Assembly: GCA_964645715.1 (NCBI GenBank)
Contig: CAZYAO010000005.1
Location: 66,314 to 130,313 of the forward strand
From: JAUMBM01 sp964645715
GTDB taxonomy: Bacteria; Bacteroidota; Bacteroidia; Chitinophagales; Saprospiraceae
DNA: 64,000 nt
Direction of reading: 5' to 3'
Below the pieces are notes generated by a model, which was given only the letters and a program-made list of their open reading frames with translations, was not told the origin of the DNA and made no database searches. Below, in pieces: positions 45,807 to 54,317 of the stretch (position 1 is the first letter of the stretch; each line of letters opens with the position of its first letter). The position numbers were made by a program, and so were the translations under genes.

Positions 45807-46988
45807 ATGCGCTTACTGTTGCTTTTTCTTTCGCTGATGGTTGCCGGGGGGCTTCAGGCACAGCGGAAAGCGAATCTTCTGATTGTCACCGATTCGGCCT
45901 GCAAACTATGGGTAAATGGACAGGAAGAGGGGCGTCTTGCTGCTGATGAGTCACTACGACTGAGTCTGCGGGAAGGAGAACATATGGTCGTAGCGCGAAA
46001 CGAGGAGACGCAGGAGGAAAAGCGGGAACGGGTGGTTGTACGTGCGGAGGAACAAAAGCTGCTCACACTCCAGTTTCGACCGCAGTTACTGGATCCTGTG
46101 GCTGTTGCTGATCTTACATTGACAATTCCCAAAGCGCTGGAGCGGCAGCGCGGTGGGCCTGACTTATATTACTCGCTGGCTGCCAATGATCAATTGCTGG
46201 TGAATATCAGTCCCCTGAGTAGTGGCGGCAGCCAGTCGTTGCAGTTGGTAAGCTATCCGCAGGGGAGTGTGCTGTATGCTGCCGACGGACTCACAACGGT
46301 CAAAGACCAGCGTATACGCATTCCACAGACAGGTATCTATCGGTTGATCTTATCGACTACCTACAACCAGGACAGAAGAGTCAGGCTGCAACTTTCTCGT
46401 ATCCCGGGAGATGCCTCAACCAATGCGCACGATACACGGGTTTTCAAGCGGGTAGTCTATGAAGCGGTAAGTGTGGAGAGCCCGGGCTTACACTGGCTCA
46501 ACAGCCTGTCCAATGCCTACATCCGCGGAGGTAGTGATCGCATTGTACTGCCGGTTTCCCTGCCGGATAATACAGTGGAATGGTACTATACCGTATCTGC
46601 CTCGCGCGACCGGGAATCAATTTCACAGAACCTGCGTACCATAAGTCTTGTGCGGGATGTGGCCAAAGCCATCGTGAGCGGAAACGTAGCCGCTACAGCC
46701 CTCAATTTTAGTTTTCAACTCATCACACAGCCACCAGGCTCGGACTATTGCGATGTATATCTGTTGCAGGAACAGGGACGCAAACTTTTTACAGAGGGTG
46801 AGGAGGTATTTCCGTTTCTGCAGGAAGGCAGCCGGGAGAACGTGAGTTCAGCCAAGGTACGCATCAAGGGCAACGGGCAGCGCCAGTTTTACCTGGCGCT
46901 GCGCAATCGCGATACATTTAACGGCTTGGCCGTTGGTATTGAAATTGTGGCCCTCGTAGCCAAGGAGAGCTGGGCAACGACGCCTTAG
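45807..46988 (+). CDS. Exported PEGA-like protein after the TRAP genes
   Basis: ATG 45807 opens a 393-residue protein with a signal peptide (about 1-19, ending GGLQAQ). The first domain (about 22-90: CKLWVNGQEEGRLAADE, LREGEHMVVARNEETQEE) resembles a PEGA beta-sandwich. The middle (about 110-210) looks like a PPC or GOLD-type jelly roll, with YYSLAANDQLLVNISPL and GIYRLILSTTYNQDRRVRLQ. I do not recognise the rest. It starts 51 bases after dctM in the same direction, so it is probably co-transcribed and might be a periplasmic partner of the transporter. Confidence 0.8.
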   Translation: MRLLLLFLSLMVAGGLQAQRKANLLIVTDSACKLWVNGQEEGRLAADESLRLSLREGEHMVVARNEETQEEKRERVVVRAEEQKLLTLQFRPQLLDPVAVADLTLTIPKALERQRGGPDLYYSLAANDQLLVNISPLSSGGSQSLQLVSYPQGSVLYAADGLTTVKDQRIRIPQTGIYRLILSTTYNQDRRVRLQLSRIPGDASTNAHDTRVFKRVVYEAVSVESPGLHWLNSLSNAYIRGGSDRIVLPVSLPDNTVEWYYTVSASRDRESISQNLRTISLVRDVAKAIVSGNVAATALNFSFQLITQPPGSDYCDVYLLQEQGRKLFTEGEEVFPFLQEGSRENVSSAKVRIKGNGQRQFYLALRNRDTFNGLAVGIEIVALVAKESWATTP

Positions 46989-48082
46989 ACGTTGAAGCGG
47001 AAGTGCATGACATCTCCGTCCTGTACGACATATTCTTTGCCTTCGACATTCATCTTGCCTGCTTCTTTTACCTTATGCTCATTGCCGTAATGGACAAAAT
47101 CAGCATAGCTGATTACCTCAGCGCGGATAAAGCCTTTTTCAAAATCGCTGTGGATAACACCCGCCGCCTGCGGAGCCTTCCAGCCGCGGTGGATGGTCCA
47201 TGCACGCACTTCTTTTTCACCGGCGGTGAAGTAGGTAATCAGATCCAGCAAATGGTAAGCATGGCGGATGACCTTGTTGACACCAGGTTCTGCCAGTCCC
47301 ATATCGGTGATAAACTCCATACGCTCCTCCTTGGTTTCGAGTTCGGCTATGTCAGCCTCTATGGCAGCGCTGATGAGGATGACCTCAGCATTTTCGGCTG
47401 CCACCGCTGCTTTGAATCGTTCCGTATGTGCGTTGCCGGTAGCGATGGACTCAATATCAACGTTGCAGACATAGAGAACAGGCTTGGCAGTGAGTAGCAG
47501 CATATCGGCCAGCAGTGCTTTTCCCTCCTCATCGAGCTCGATAGCACGGGCGGGAATACCTGCTTCCAGCTGCGTTTTGATATGTTCAGCGATTTCTACC
47601 GCCTTTTTGGCTTCTTTTTCACCACTTTTGGCAGCCCGCCGAATTTTATCGAGCCTTTTGTCGACAGTTTCGATATCTTTCAGACCGAGTTCGATATCAA
47701 TAATTTCTTTATCGCGCACGGGATCTACACTTCCATCCACGTGTACAACGTTATCATCTTCGAAACAACGAACGACATGAACGATGGCATCTACTTCGCG
47801 GATATTGGCAAGAAACTGGTTGCCGAGACCTTCACCCTTGCTGGCGCCCTTGATGAGGCCCGCGATGTCTACGATGTCGACAGAAGTAGGAATCACCCGT
47901 TGTGGTTTGACGAGTTCCGCGAGCTTGTCGAGCCGCGGATCAGGCACCGTGATGACGCCCAGGTTGGGCTCTTTGGTAGCAAACGGATAGTTAGCTGCCA
48001 ATGCTTTGGCAGAGGTAAGGGCATTGAACAAAGTAGATTTGCCGACGTTGGGCAAGCCCACGATACCACACTGTAGACCCAT
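46985..48082 (-). CDS. ychF: Redox-regulated ATPase YchF (Obg-like)
   Basis: YchF is a ribosome-associated ATPase of the Obg/OLA1 family. The 365-residue protein has the P-loop CGIVGLPNVGKSTLFNALT, the switch segment NYPFATKEPNLGVITVPDPR, DIVDIAGLIKGASKGEGLGNQF and a C-terminal TGS domain (AWTIHRGWKAPQAAG). The position corresponding to E. coli Cys35 is Ala here, so the cysteine switch described there is absent. Its 3' end overlaps the converging PEGA-like gene by four bases. Confidence 0.97.
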   Translation of the reverse strand: MGLQCGIVGLPNVGKSTLFNALTSAKALAANYPFATKEPNLGVITVPDPRLDKLAELVKPQRVIPTSVDIVDIAGLIKGASKGEGLGNQFLANIREVDAIVHVVRCFEDDNVVHVDGSVDPVRDKEIIDIELGLKDIETVDKRLDKIRRAAKSGEKEAKKAVEIAEHIKTQLEAGIPARAIELDEEGKALLADMLLLTAKPVLYVCNVDIESIATGNAHTERFKAAVAAENAEVILISAAIEADIAELETKEERMEFITDMGLAEPGVNKVIRHAYHLLDLITYFTAGEKEVRAWTIHRGWKAPQAAGVIHSDFEKGFIRAEVISYADFVHYGNEHKVKEAGKMNVEGKEYVVQDGDVMHFRFNV

Positions 48083-48162
48083 AGCAGAGGGTGTATTAAA
48101 TGAAGAAACAAAATTGTCGATGAGGCATTGGCTGCCGACTGCAGCCTGCGCTTAAACGGCGG

Positions 48163-48170
48163 CAAAGGTA
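48163..48170 (-). promoter_or_regulatory. -7 box for ychF
   Basis: The minus strand reads TACCTTTG about 80 bases before the ychF ATG. Confidence 0.45.
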
Positions 48171-48180
48171 ATATTTATCC

Positions 48181-48783
48181 ATGAATTTCTTAGCGCATCT
48201 TGCTTTGTCGAGTCCTTATGAGCAGCTTATGCTCGGAAATTTTTTGGGCGATCTGGTTAGCAACCAGGAGCTCAAGAATCTACATCCTGCTGTAGCTGAA
48301 GGTGTTAGAATGCATCGGCAGATTGACTGGTTTACCGATCAACACGCTGCTACCCACAGCAGCATTGTCCGGCTGCGACCTGCCCACGGCAAATATGCGC
48401 CGGTTGTGGTTGACATCTTCTACGATTACCTGTTAAGTCATGCATGGCAACAGTGGTATGCGCAGCCATTGGACGAATTTCACGACTACGCCTATGAGGT
48501 ACTCCTCGGACAGCTCGCGCTGGTGCCGTCACGCTTGCACCCGCAGCTCGAAGCCATGGTTGCTGACCGATGGCTGCGGCATTACACCACTATTCAGGGA
48601 ATTGAACACACCTTTAGTCGGCTGCAGAAACTAGTGAGCAAGCCGACAATGATTGAAGGGGTAGGGGAGAGCCTGCGCGAGAACCAAGCACAGCTCATGC
48701 AGGATTTTGCTGTTTTCTACCCGGCTATACGAGCATTTACCCAGGAGGAATATCTTAGCCTTCAAAATGGAAACTCAGGGTAA
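48181..48783 (+). CDS. Acyl carrier protein phosphodiesterase (AcpH family)
   Basis: The 200-residue protein belongs to the AcpH/DUF479 group, HD-like phosphodiesterases that remove phosphopantetheine from acyl carrier protein. Motifs are MNFLAHLALSS, MLGNFLGDLV, GVRMHRQIDWFTDQH and VVVDIFYDYLLSHAW, with the metal-binding His/Asp residues. It starts just beyond the ychF promoter on the other strand and its end overlaps porT by 29 bases. Confidence 0.9.
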   Translation: MNFLAHLALSSPYEQLMLGNFLGDLVSNQELKNLHPAVAEGVRMHRQIDWFTDQHAATHSSIVRLRPAHGKYAPVVVDIFYDYLLSHAWQQWYAQPLDEFHDYAYEVLLGQLALVPSRLHPQLEAMVADRWLRHYTTIQGIEHTFSRLQKLVSKPTMIEGVGESLRENQAQLMQDFAVFYPAIRAFTQEEYLSLQNGNSG

Positions 48784-49477
48784 AGGTACGGCTGAGGATT
48801 TTTTCCAGTACAGTAGATTCTTCCAAGTTTGGGTTGAAAATCAATGTATTGCCAATGCCATGCGAGATTTTTACCTCAGGTGAAAAGATGAAGTAGGGGG
48901 AAAAAATCTGTATGCCCGCCCCATATTCCACTGCAAAATCGTGTGGAGATATTTTCACCAGACTCTCGGCCTGCTTGCTGCGCGAGTCGCTGGCCACATC
49001 AAAGCTGTATTTGACGCCCGCCAGGACAAACAAGCGCTTGTCGTGGAAGGGCGCCGACTTGTAGCGAAACTGGAAAGGCATTTCTACCAGCACCGATGCA
49101 AGTGTACGCTGGGAGGTAGCATTGAGCCTGCTGTTTTTGTCATAGACAAGGCTGCGCTCAGAAAAGGAGAGGGTAGGGAGGAAGCGAAAATCAAAGTACT
49201 CTCCAATTTTGAGGTTGGTGACGATGCCCACGTTTCCGCCGGGACCCTTGATAGAAGAGATACCTCGGATGCTGTCGCTGTAGATAAAGTTGGTAGACCG
49301 AAAGGGGGTATAGCTACTTGAATTGAGCGCCAGCGTGATGCCAAAATAGTAGGATTTTCCCTGAAAATCGTAGTAGTTGTAATTGCCGCCGCCATACTGC
49401 TGAGCTTGCAGCAGCAAGCCAAAAGAAAGTAGCAGCAGAAATGTCAGGCTTGTTTTTCGCCAGTGTAGATTGAGCAT
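48755..49477 (-). CDS. porT: PorT-like outer membrane component of type IX secretion
   Basis: PorT/SprT is an outer-membrane-associated beta-barrel protein needed for type IX secretion. The 240-residue product has a signal peptide (about 1-25) and barrel-like strands: KSYYFGITLALNSSSYTPF, GIVTNLKIGEYFDFRFLPT, ERSLVYD and VLAGVKYSFDVASD. The key support is context: ubiE lies directly upstream, overlapping by 34 bases, as in other Bacteroidota. Three proteins with T9SS sorting domains in the window are consistent clients. Confidence 0.85.
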   Translation of the reverse strand: MLNLHWRKTSLTFLLLLSFGLLLQAQQYGGGNYNYYDFQGKSYYFGITLALNSSSYTPFRSTNFIYSDSIRGISSIKGPGGNVGIVTNLKIGEYFDFRFLPTLSFSERSLVYDKNSRLNATSQRTLASVLVEMPFQFRYKSAPFHDKRLFVLAGVKYSFDVASDSRSKQAESLVKISPHDFAVEYGAGIQIFSPYFIFSPEVKISHGIGNTLIFNPNLEESTVLEKILSRTFTLSFHFEG

Positions 49478-50184
49478 ATACCTAATGTGAGCGTAATGTC
49501 GCGGTTTGAAATATAGCCTGTACGATTCATGATGTTCAGAAAATCCTTACCATCAGGAAATGCCTGTACAGACTCATACAAGTAACGGTATGCCTTGGGA
49601 TCTTTGGACGTGAGTCGACCGATGCCTGGCAATATGTAACGAAAATAAAGGTTGAATAATTGTCTGAAAGGAAACAACCGTGGTCTGCTAAATTCCAGAA
49701 TAACTACTCTGCCACCAGGTTTCAACACGCGCTGCATTTCGGCCAGCCCTTTTTCCAGGTGCTCAAAATTGCGTACACCAAAAGCAACGGTAATTGCGTC
49801 AAAGGTATTGTCCTGAAAGGGCAGATTTTCTGAGTCGCCCTCATCCAGTCGGATTTGTTGGGTGTAGCCAGCTTTTTTTATTTTTTCCCGACCTATTTCC
49901 AACATTTCGTTTGAAATGTCGATTCCCTGAATGCGTTCTACGGCGGGGAGTTGCCGCATTGTCTGCAGCGCTACGTCGGCGGTGCCGGTAGCCACATCTA
50001 GAATATAGCGGTGCTGCTGTGGGTCTAGCAGCGCGATTGCGCGCTTGCGCCATTGTACATCAATACCTAATGAAAGCAGGCGGTTGAGAAAATCGTAGTA
50101 AGGCGCGATGCGATTGAACATGCGCGAGACTTGTTCCTTTTTGCCGAGGCCGTCGCCATAAGGCGTTACGGAGGGTTGTGTCAT
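49444..50184 (-). CDS. ubiE: Demethylmenaquinone methyltransferase
   Basis: The enzyme methylates demethylmenaquinone in the last step of menaquinone synthesis. The 246-residue protein has KEQVSRMFNRIAPYYDFLN, ILDVATGTADVAL (SAM site), IQGIDISNEMLEIGREK, AFGVRNFEHLEKGLAEM and VLKPGGRVVILEFSRP, the full set for UbiE/MenG. In Bacteroidota the substrate is menaquinone rather than ubiquinone, so menG would be an equally good name. Confidence 0.96.
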   Translation of the reverse strand: MTQPSVTPYGDGLGKKEQVSRMFNRIAPYYDFLNRLLSLGIDVQWRKRAIALLDPQQHRYILDVATGTADVALQTMRQLPAVERIQGIDISNEMLEIGREKIKKAGYTQQIRLDEGDSENLPFQDNTFDAITVAFGVRNFEHLEKGLAEMQRVLKPGGRVVILEFSRPRLFPFRQLFNLYFRYILPGIGRLTSKDPKAYRYLYESVQAFPDGKDFLNIMNRTGYISNRDITLTLGICSIYTGEKQA

Positions 50185-50203
50185 GAATTTTGTCTTTGAA
50201 CGG

Positions 50204-50211
50204 CAAAAATA
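50204..50211 (-). promoter_or_regulatory. -7 box for ubiE-porT
   Basis: The minus strand reads TATTTTTG about 20 bases before the ubiE ATG. Confidence 0.5.
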
Positions 50212-50332
50212 GCCCTTTTTTTGGCTGTGGCAAAGAGCGGGGAGCGGGCGGTTGTCAAAAATAAGCCATTTTTGTTGTTCTACTTAACATAATATAAATT
50301 ATAGGAAAAAACGGGGCGTTATTTAGGGGCTC

Positions 50333-50349
50333 GGCGGCGTAGCGCCGCC
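50333..50349 (-). terminator. Short GGCGGC hairpin after the subtilase gene
   Basis: GGCGGCG and CGCCGCC form a 7-bp stem with a 3-base loop, 10 bases beyond the stop codon. The tip resembles the GGCGGC family. Confidence 0.45.
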
Positions 50350-50359
50350 TGAATGGTTT

Positions 50360-51880
50360 TTACTTTTTTTCCATCAACCGCTGCAGCGCTGCCGCCGGCT
50401 GTATCAGCCGCCCGGTAGCATCGCCTGCCGGCAAAATGCGCCCGGTCTCGTGCAGCAGTTCATAAGCTTGCGCAGCCTGCAGCGACGGCTGCAGGCTGCG
50501 CAGCATACCAACAGCGCCGGCCACATAAGGTGCTGCCATGGAAGTACCACTGAAAGACTGGTAGCCATTGCCGGGCACGGTCGACAAAATGTCGACGCCC
50601 GGCGCCGCCAGCGGCATCTCGATCTGGTTGAGGTAATTGGAAAAAGCTGCGCGGTTGAGGTTGGCATCAACGGCAGCTACTGCGATAACACCTTTGGCGT
50701 TGGCGGGTGCAAAGCCAGTAGCCGGCCGATTGAAATTGCCGGCGGCAGCCACCACAATAGCCGATTTGCGCGCTGCATAAGCCACTGCTTGTTCGTAGGC
50801 TCGCTGCCGACGCTGGTTGCTGAAGCCGCCCAGCGACAGCGAAATAACGTCTGCGCCTCGGTCTGCAGCTTCGACAATACCGTCAATGATGCTTTCCTGG
50901 CTACCCATGCCATTGGCATTCAATACTTTGATGCTTGTTACGCGCACAAAGTCATTGTTTTTAGACCAACCGGCAACGCCCTTATTGTTGTGGGTAACGG
51001 CTGCAGCAATGCCAGCGCAGTGGGTGCCGTGGCCTTTGGGGTCGTTGTCGTACTGTTTGTTGACAGACACATAATTGGCCGCCAGATCTTCGTGCCGGGC
51101 ATCAACGCCGGTGTCCAGGATGGCGATGAGCGCCTGCTTGCGGGGCTTGATGCGTCCTTGCTCAATCCACAGGTGTATTTGGTTGATTTCCAGCACACCG
51201 AGCGCCCACTGTTGCGCCGCTTGCGGGTCGTTAACGGCCAGGGCTGGCGTGTTGCGGCTGGCGGCTGGCCCGCCTGCAGGCGTCGGCAGCCGCAGCAGTT
51301 CATTGGGCTCCAGCCAGTCGACCAGGCCCGACTGCCGGAGTTCCTGCTGCCAGGCGGCAGCCTGCGGACTGCTATCAGGCAGATCAAAGAGCAGGTATTC
51401 GTCCAGGGTCGTAGCCTCCGGCGCTGCCGGGGCAAAGGCCTGCCGGACGCGAATCTGCCTGTCGGCAGCCCAAAGGCGCAGCCGGGCAGCCGCTCCGGGC
51501 TGCTGCTTTGGCAGCACCAGCCACTCGCCCGAAGGGTCGAGGGCTTCAGCTTCTTCGGGCTGATTCGGGTTGCCGACTGGCCACAGGTAGTGTGCCCAAA
51601 AGGCAATGGCTGCTGCCAGCAGCAGCGATTGCCAGCCAGCGACCCGCCTTTTTTTTGATATAAAAAACCACAGGCCGGAAGCAGACAGCATCAGCAGTTC
51701 GCGAATGAGCCAGGGGGCTTTTTCGCCGGCCGTGCCGGCGGTCACCCCCCACCCTACTCCCATCAGTGCCAGTCCAAGCAGAATGACAAAGCGAAAATAA
51801 GGTGTAATTTTTTGATTATCAATAAAATAAAGTCCAGCTAAAGCAGGCAGGACAACCCAAAACGCAATGGTGAACAACAT
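50360..51880 (-). CDS. Membrane-anchored S8 subtilisin-like protease
   Basis: The 506-residue protein starts with four membrane segments (about 3-21, 29-49, 60-75, 83-101) rather than a signal peptide. A prodomain-like stretch follows (about 115-230), then the subtilase domain with the triad Asp256 (AILDTGVDARHED), His284 (KGHGTHCAG) and Ser447 (FSGTSMAAPYVAGA), and oxyanion Asn382 (AAAGNFNRP). Positive residues SKKRR between segments 3 and 4 suggest that loop is cytoplasmic, placing the protease in the periplasm. Its role is unknown. Confidence 0.9.
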   Translation of the reverse strand: MLFTIAFWVVLPALAGLYFIDNQKITPYFRFVILLGLALMGVGWGVTAGTAGEKAPWLIRELLMLSASGLWFFISKKRRVAGWQSLLLAAAIAFWAHYLWPVGNPNQPEEAEALDPSGEWLVLPKQQPGAAARLRLWAADRQIRVRQAFAPAAPEATTLDEYLLFDLPDSSPQAAAWQQELRQSGLVDWLEPNELLRLPTPAGGPAASRNTPALAVNDPQAAQQWALGVLEINQIHLWIEQGRIKPRKQALIAILDTGVDARHEDLAANYVSVNKQYDNDPKGHGTHCAGIAAAVTHNNKGVAGWSKNNDFVRVTSIKVLNANGMGSQESIIDGIVEAADRGADVISLSLGGFSNQRRQRAYEQAVAYAARKSAIVVAAAGNFNRPATGFAPANAKGVIAVAAVDANLNRAAFSNYLNQIEMPLAAPGVDILSTVPGNGYQSFSGTSMAAPYVAGAVGMLRSLQPSLQAAQAYELLHETGRILPAGDATGRLIQPAAALQRLMEKK

Positions 51881-52003
51881 AGTGTAGCTTTTGCCAGTTT
51901 AAAGTTCGTGCTTTTGTACCGTATGTACAATTTTTTCCGACGAGCGGCATCAAATTGAGTTGTAAAAATTTGTTTGGTACCGCCTACCGCGGCTGTTCGG
52001 CGA

Positions 52004-52050
52004 AAAGTGACCACAGTCACTTTGAAGGCCGGCTGAAAAATGTAATTTTG
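52004..52050 (+). promoter_or_regulatory. trxB promoter with overlapping Crp/Fnr-type palindrome
   Basis: TTTG (52021-52024), 18 bases and TAATTTTG (52043-52050) form a promoter 25 bases before the ATG. The perfect palindrome AAAGTGAC-CACA-GTCACTTT (52004-52023) overlaps the -33 box and contains GTGA-N6-TCAC, the half-site spacing of Crp/Fnr operators. A bound regulator would probably repress. Confidence 0.5.
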
Positions 52051-52074
52051 CAGCTGCAAATAAATAACGAAAAC

Positions 52075-53019
52075 ATGGACAAGTCGACTGAGCATTTTCA
52101 CTGCCTGATTATTGGTTCAGGACCAGCGGGGTATACTGCTGCCATCTATGCTGCGCGGGCCAACCTCAAGCCGGTACTCTTTACGGGCCAGGAACCGGGT
52201 GGGCAGCTGATGATAACGACTGAGGTGGAAAATTATCCCGGCTATCCGGAGGGCGTACAGGGGCCTCAGATGATGGAAGATTTCCGGAAACAGGCCGAGC
52301 GTTTTGGTACGGATATTCGCTTTGAGCTGATTACGCGTGTGGATTTTAGCGGTCCTGTACACAAGGTGTGGACGGAAGGCGGTCAGGAAATTCATGCCGA
52401 TGCGGTCATCATCTCCACAGGGGCGAGCGCTATGTGGCTGGGGCTTGATTCGGAGAAGAAGTTGATGAACAAGGGGGTTTCTGCCTGTGCAGTCTGCGAC
52501 GGCTTCTTTTTCCGCGGCAAAGAGGTGGCGATTGTAGGCGGTGGCGATACGGCTGCTGAGGAGGCTACTTACCTGGCAAAGCTCTGCCCTACCGTGCACA
52601 TGCTGGTGCGGCGCGATGAGCTGCGGGCTTCAAAGATTATGCAGCAGCGGGTGTTTAATACGCCCAATATCGTTGTACACTGGAATACAGAGGCGGAAGA
52701 GATCCTGGGTGAAGATGAGGTTGTGGGCGTACGCCTGCGCAACAATAAAACTGGCGACAGGACAGATGTTGCCGTCAGTGGCTTCTTCGTGGCTATCGGA
52801 CACAAGCCCAATACGGACATTTTTAAAGGCTGGCTGGACATGGAGTCCACGGGCTATCTGATCACCAAGCCGGGGCGTAGTCTTACCAATATAGAAGGTG
52901 TTTTTGCTTCCGGGGATGCGCAGGATCACATCTATCGACAGGCAGTGACAGCTGCAGGCTCGGGTTGTATGGCGGCCTTGGATGCGGAGCGTTATCTCAC
53001 GGAAAAAGGCATCGTTTAG
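52075..53019 (+). CDS. trxB: Thioredoxin reductase
   Basis: TrxB passes electrons from NADPH via FAD to thioredoxin. The 314-residue protein from ATG 52075 has the FAD motif CLIIGSGPAGYTAAIYAAR, the redox pair Cys138/Cys141 in SACAVCDGFFF, the NADPH motif VAIVGGGDTAAEEATYLA and the C-terminal FAD segment VFASGDAQDHIYRQA. The redox motif reads CAVC instead of the E. coli CATC. The frame is open 40 codons upstream, but that part is not family-like. Confidence 0.96.
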   Translation: MDKSTEHFHCLIIGSGPAGYTAAIYAARANLKPVLFTGQEPGGQLMITTEVENYPGYPEGVQGPQMMEDFRKQAERFGTDIRFELITRVDFSGPVHKVWTEGGQEIHADAVIISTGASAMWLGLDSEKKLMNKGVSACAVCDGFFFRGKEVAIVGGGDTAAEEATYLAKLCPTVHMLVRRDELRASKIMQQRVFNTPNIVVHWNTEAEEILGEDEVVGVRLRNNKTGDRTDVAVSGFFVAIGHKPNTDIFKGWLDMESTGYLITKPGRSLTNIEGVFASGDAQDHIYRQAVTAAGSGCMAALDAERYLTEKGIV

Positions 53020-53104
53020 GTAGTTGTATTGCTTTTGGGTGCTAATTGGGATGCGATTATCGCAAGAATTGGCTTACAGGCGAGCGGTTGATTGAAATTC
53101 GCCG

Positions 53105-53112
53105 TATCTTTG
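53105..53112 (+). promoter_or_regulatory. -7 box for the aldolase gene
   Basis: TATCTTTG lies 24 bases before the ATG at 53136 and supports that start over the upstream in-frame ATG at 53046. Confidence 0.55.
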
Positions 53113-53135
53113 TGCTGTATCAAATTATTATAGTT

Positions 53136-54218
53136 ATGTCAACGAGCGCTACCACACGTTTTCGTGCCGGGGTTCTTCATGGTGAAGAAGTCACCGAACT
53201 GTTGAATTACGCTAACCAACAGGGGTTTGCCCTTCCCGCCGTCAATGTAATTGGCACCAATTCTGTCAATGCGGTACTTGAAACCGCCCGGGAGGTCAAC
53301 TCTCCGGTGATTATTCAGTTTTCCAATGGTGGCAGCGCCTTTTTTGCGGGTAAGGGTTTGTCCAATAAAGACCAGCGCGCCTCTATCGCAGGAGGTATTT
53401 CCGGGGCTATGCACGTTCATCAGATGGCAGAGGCTTACGGGGTACCGGTGATCCTGCATACAGATCACTGCGCACTCGATATACTGCCTTGGGTTGAGGG
53501 CTTGCTGGAGGCTGGTGAGCGTTTCTTTGCGCGCAACGGCTACCCGCTCTACAGTTCTCATATGCTCGATCTTTCAGAGGAACCCCTGCACGAGAATATT
53601 GAAATCTCTGCCCGCTTCCTCGAGCGTATGGCGAAGATGGGAATGACGCTGGAGATTGAACTGGGGGTCACTGGTGGCGAGGAGGACGGTGTTGACAACT
53701 CGCATGTAGACAACGCTCGTCTGTATACACAGCCGGAAGAGGTTGCTTATGCCTATGAGCATCTTTCAAAAGTGAGCCACCGCTTTACGGTGGCAGCGGC
53801 TTTTGGCAATGTACATGGTGTGTACAAGCCCGGAAATGTTGAACTAACGCCTGTTATTCTGAAGAACTCACAGGATTTTATCAGCAGCAAATTTGGCCTT
53901 GGACATAATCCTGTCAATTTTGTATTTCACGGGGGCTCGGGTTCCTCCCGCGAGGAGATTCGTGAGGCTATCAGCTATGGTGCTGTAAAGATGAATATTG
54001 ATACAGACATACAGTGGTCTTTCTGGGAGGGGGTACATCAGTACTACAACCAGAAATCAGGCTACCTGCAGGGGCAGATTGGTAATCCGGAAGGAGAAGA
54101 TAAGCCCAACAAAAAATATTATGATCCCCGGGTGTGGCTTCGCGAGGGTGAGAAATCAATGATTAACCGATTGAAGCTTGCTTTTGAGGATCTCAATTGT
54201 ATTAATCGGAATGTGTAA
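53136..54218 (+). CDS. fbaA: Fructose-bisphosphate aldolase, class II
   Basis: The zinc enzyme splits fructose 1,6-bisphosphate in glycolysis and forms it in gluconeogenesis. The 360-residue protein matches the FbaA subclass: NVIGTNSVNAVLETA, VPVILHTDHCALDIL (catalytic Asp and zinc His), GMTLEIELGVTGGEEDG, FGNVHGVYKPGN and FHGGSGSSREEI. The length equals E. coli FbaA within one residue. Confidence 0.97.
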   Translation: MSTSATTRFRAGVLHGEEVTELLNYANQQGFALPAVNVIGTNSVNAVLETAREVNSPVIIQFSNGGSAFFAGKGLSNKDQRASIAGGISGAMHVHQMAEAYGVPVILHTDHCALDILPWVEGLLEAGERFFARNGYPLYSSHMLDLSEEPLHENIEISARFLERMAKMGMTLEIELGVTGGEEDGVDNSHVDNARLYTQPEEVAYAYEHLSKVSHRFTVAAAFGNVHGVYKPGNVELTPVILKNSQDFISSKFGLGHNPVNFVFHGGSGSSREEIREAISYGAVKMNIDTDIQWSFWEGVHQYYNQKSGYLQGQIGNPEGEDKPNKKYYDPRVWLREGEKSMINRLKLAFEDLNCINRNV

Positions 54219-54224
54219 TAGGTG

Positions 54225-54261
54225 ACTCTCTTTGGCGGCGGCAGCCGCCAAAGAGAGTTTT
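54225..54261 (+). terminator. Aldolase terminator with GGCGGC tip
   Basis: A perfect 15-bp stem (54225-54239 with 54244-54258) has a GGCA loop and ends in four Ts. The tip is TTTGGCGGC/GCCGCCAAA. Confidence 0.7.
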
Positions 54262-54280
54262 CCAGACAGTCCATTGTTTC

Positions 54281-54295
54281 GCCGCCTTTAGCGGC
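54281..54295 (-). terminator. Short hairpin after dnaG
   Basis: GCCGC and GCGGC pair with a 5-base loop; on the minus strand TTTTGCC precedes it. It lies 23 bases past the dnaG stop and is a weak terminator candidate. Confidence 0.4.
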
Positions 54296-54317
54296 AAAAT
54301 AACTGTAAAGATTTATT

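Noticed and set aside
46985..48082. Missing Cys in the YchF switch region as a striking loss
   Set aside because: Ala at this position is common in other phyla as far as I recall, so it is noted in the gene entry but not treated as unusual.
50450..51658. 402-codon open frame opposite the subtilase gene
   Set aside because: It is a shadow of a G/C-rich real gene with intact catalytic triad; its composition is not protein-like.
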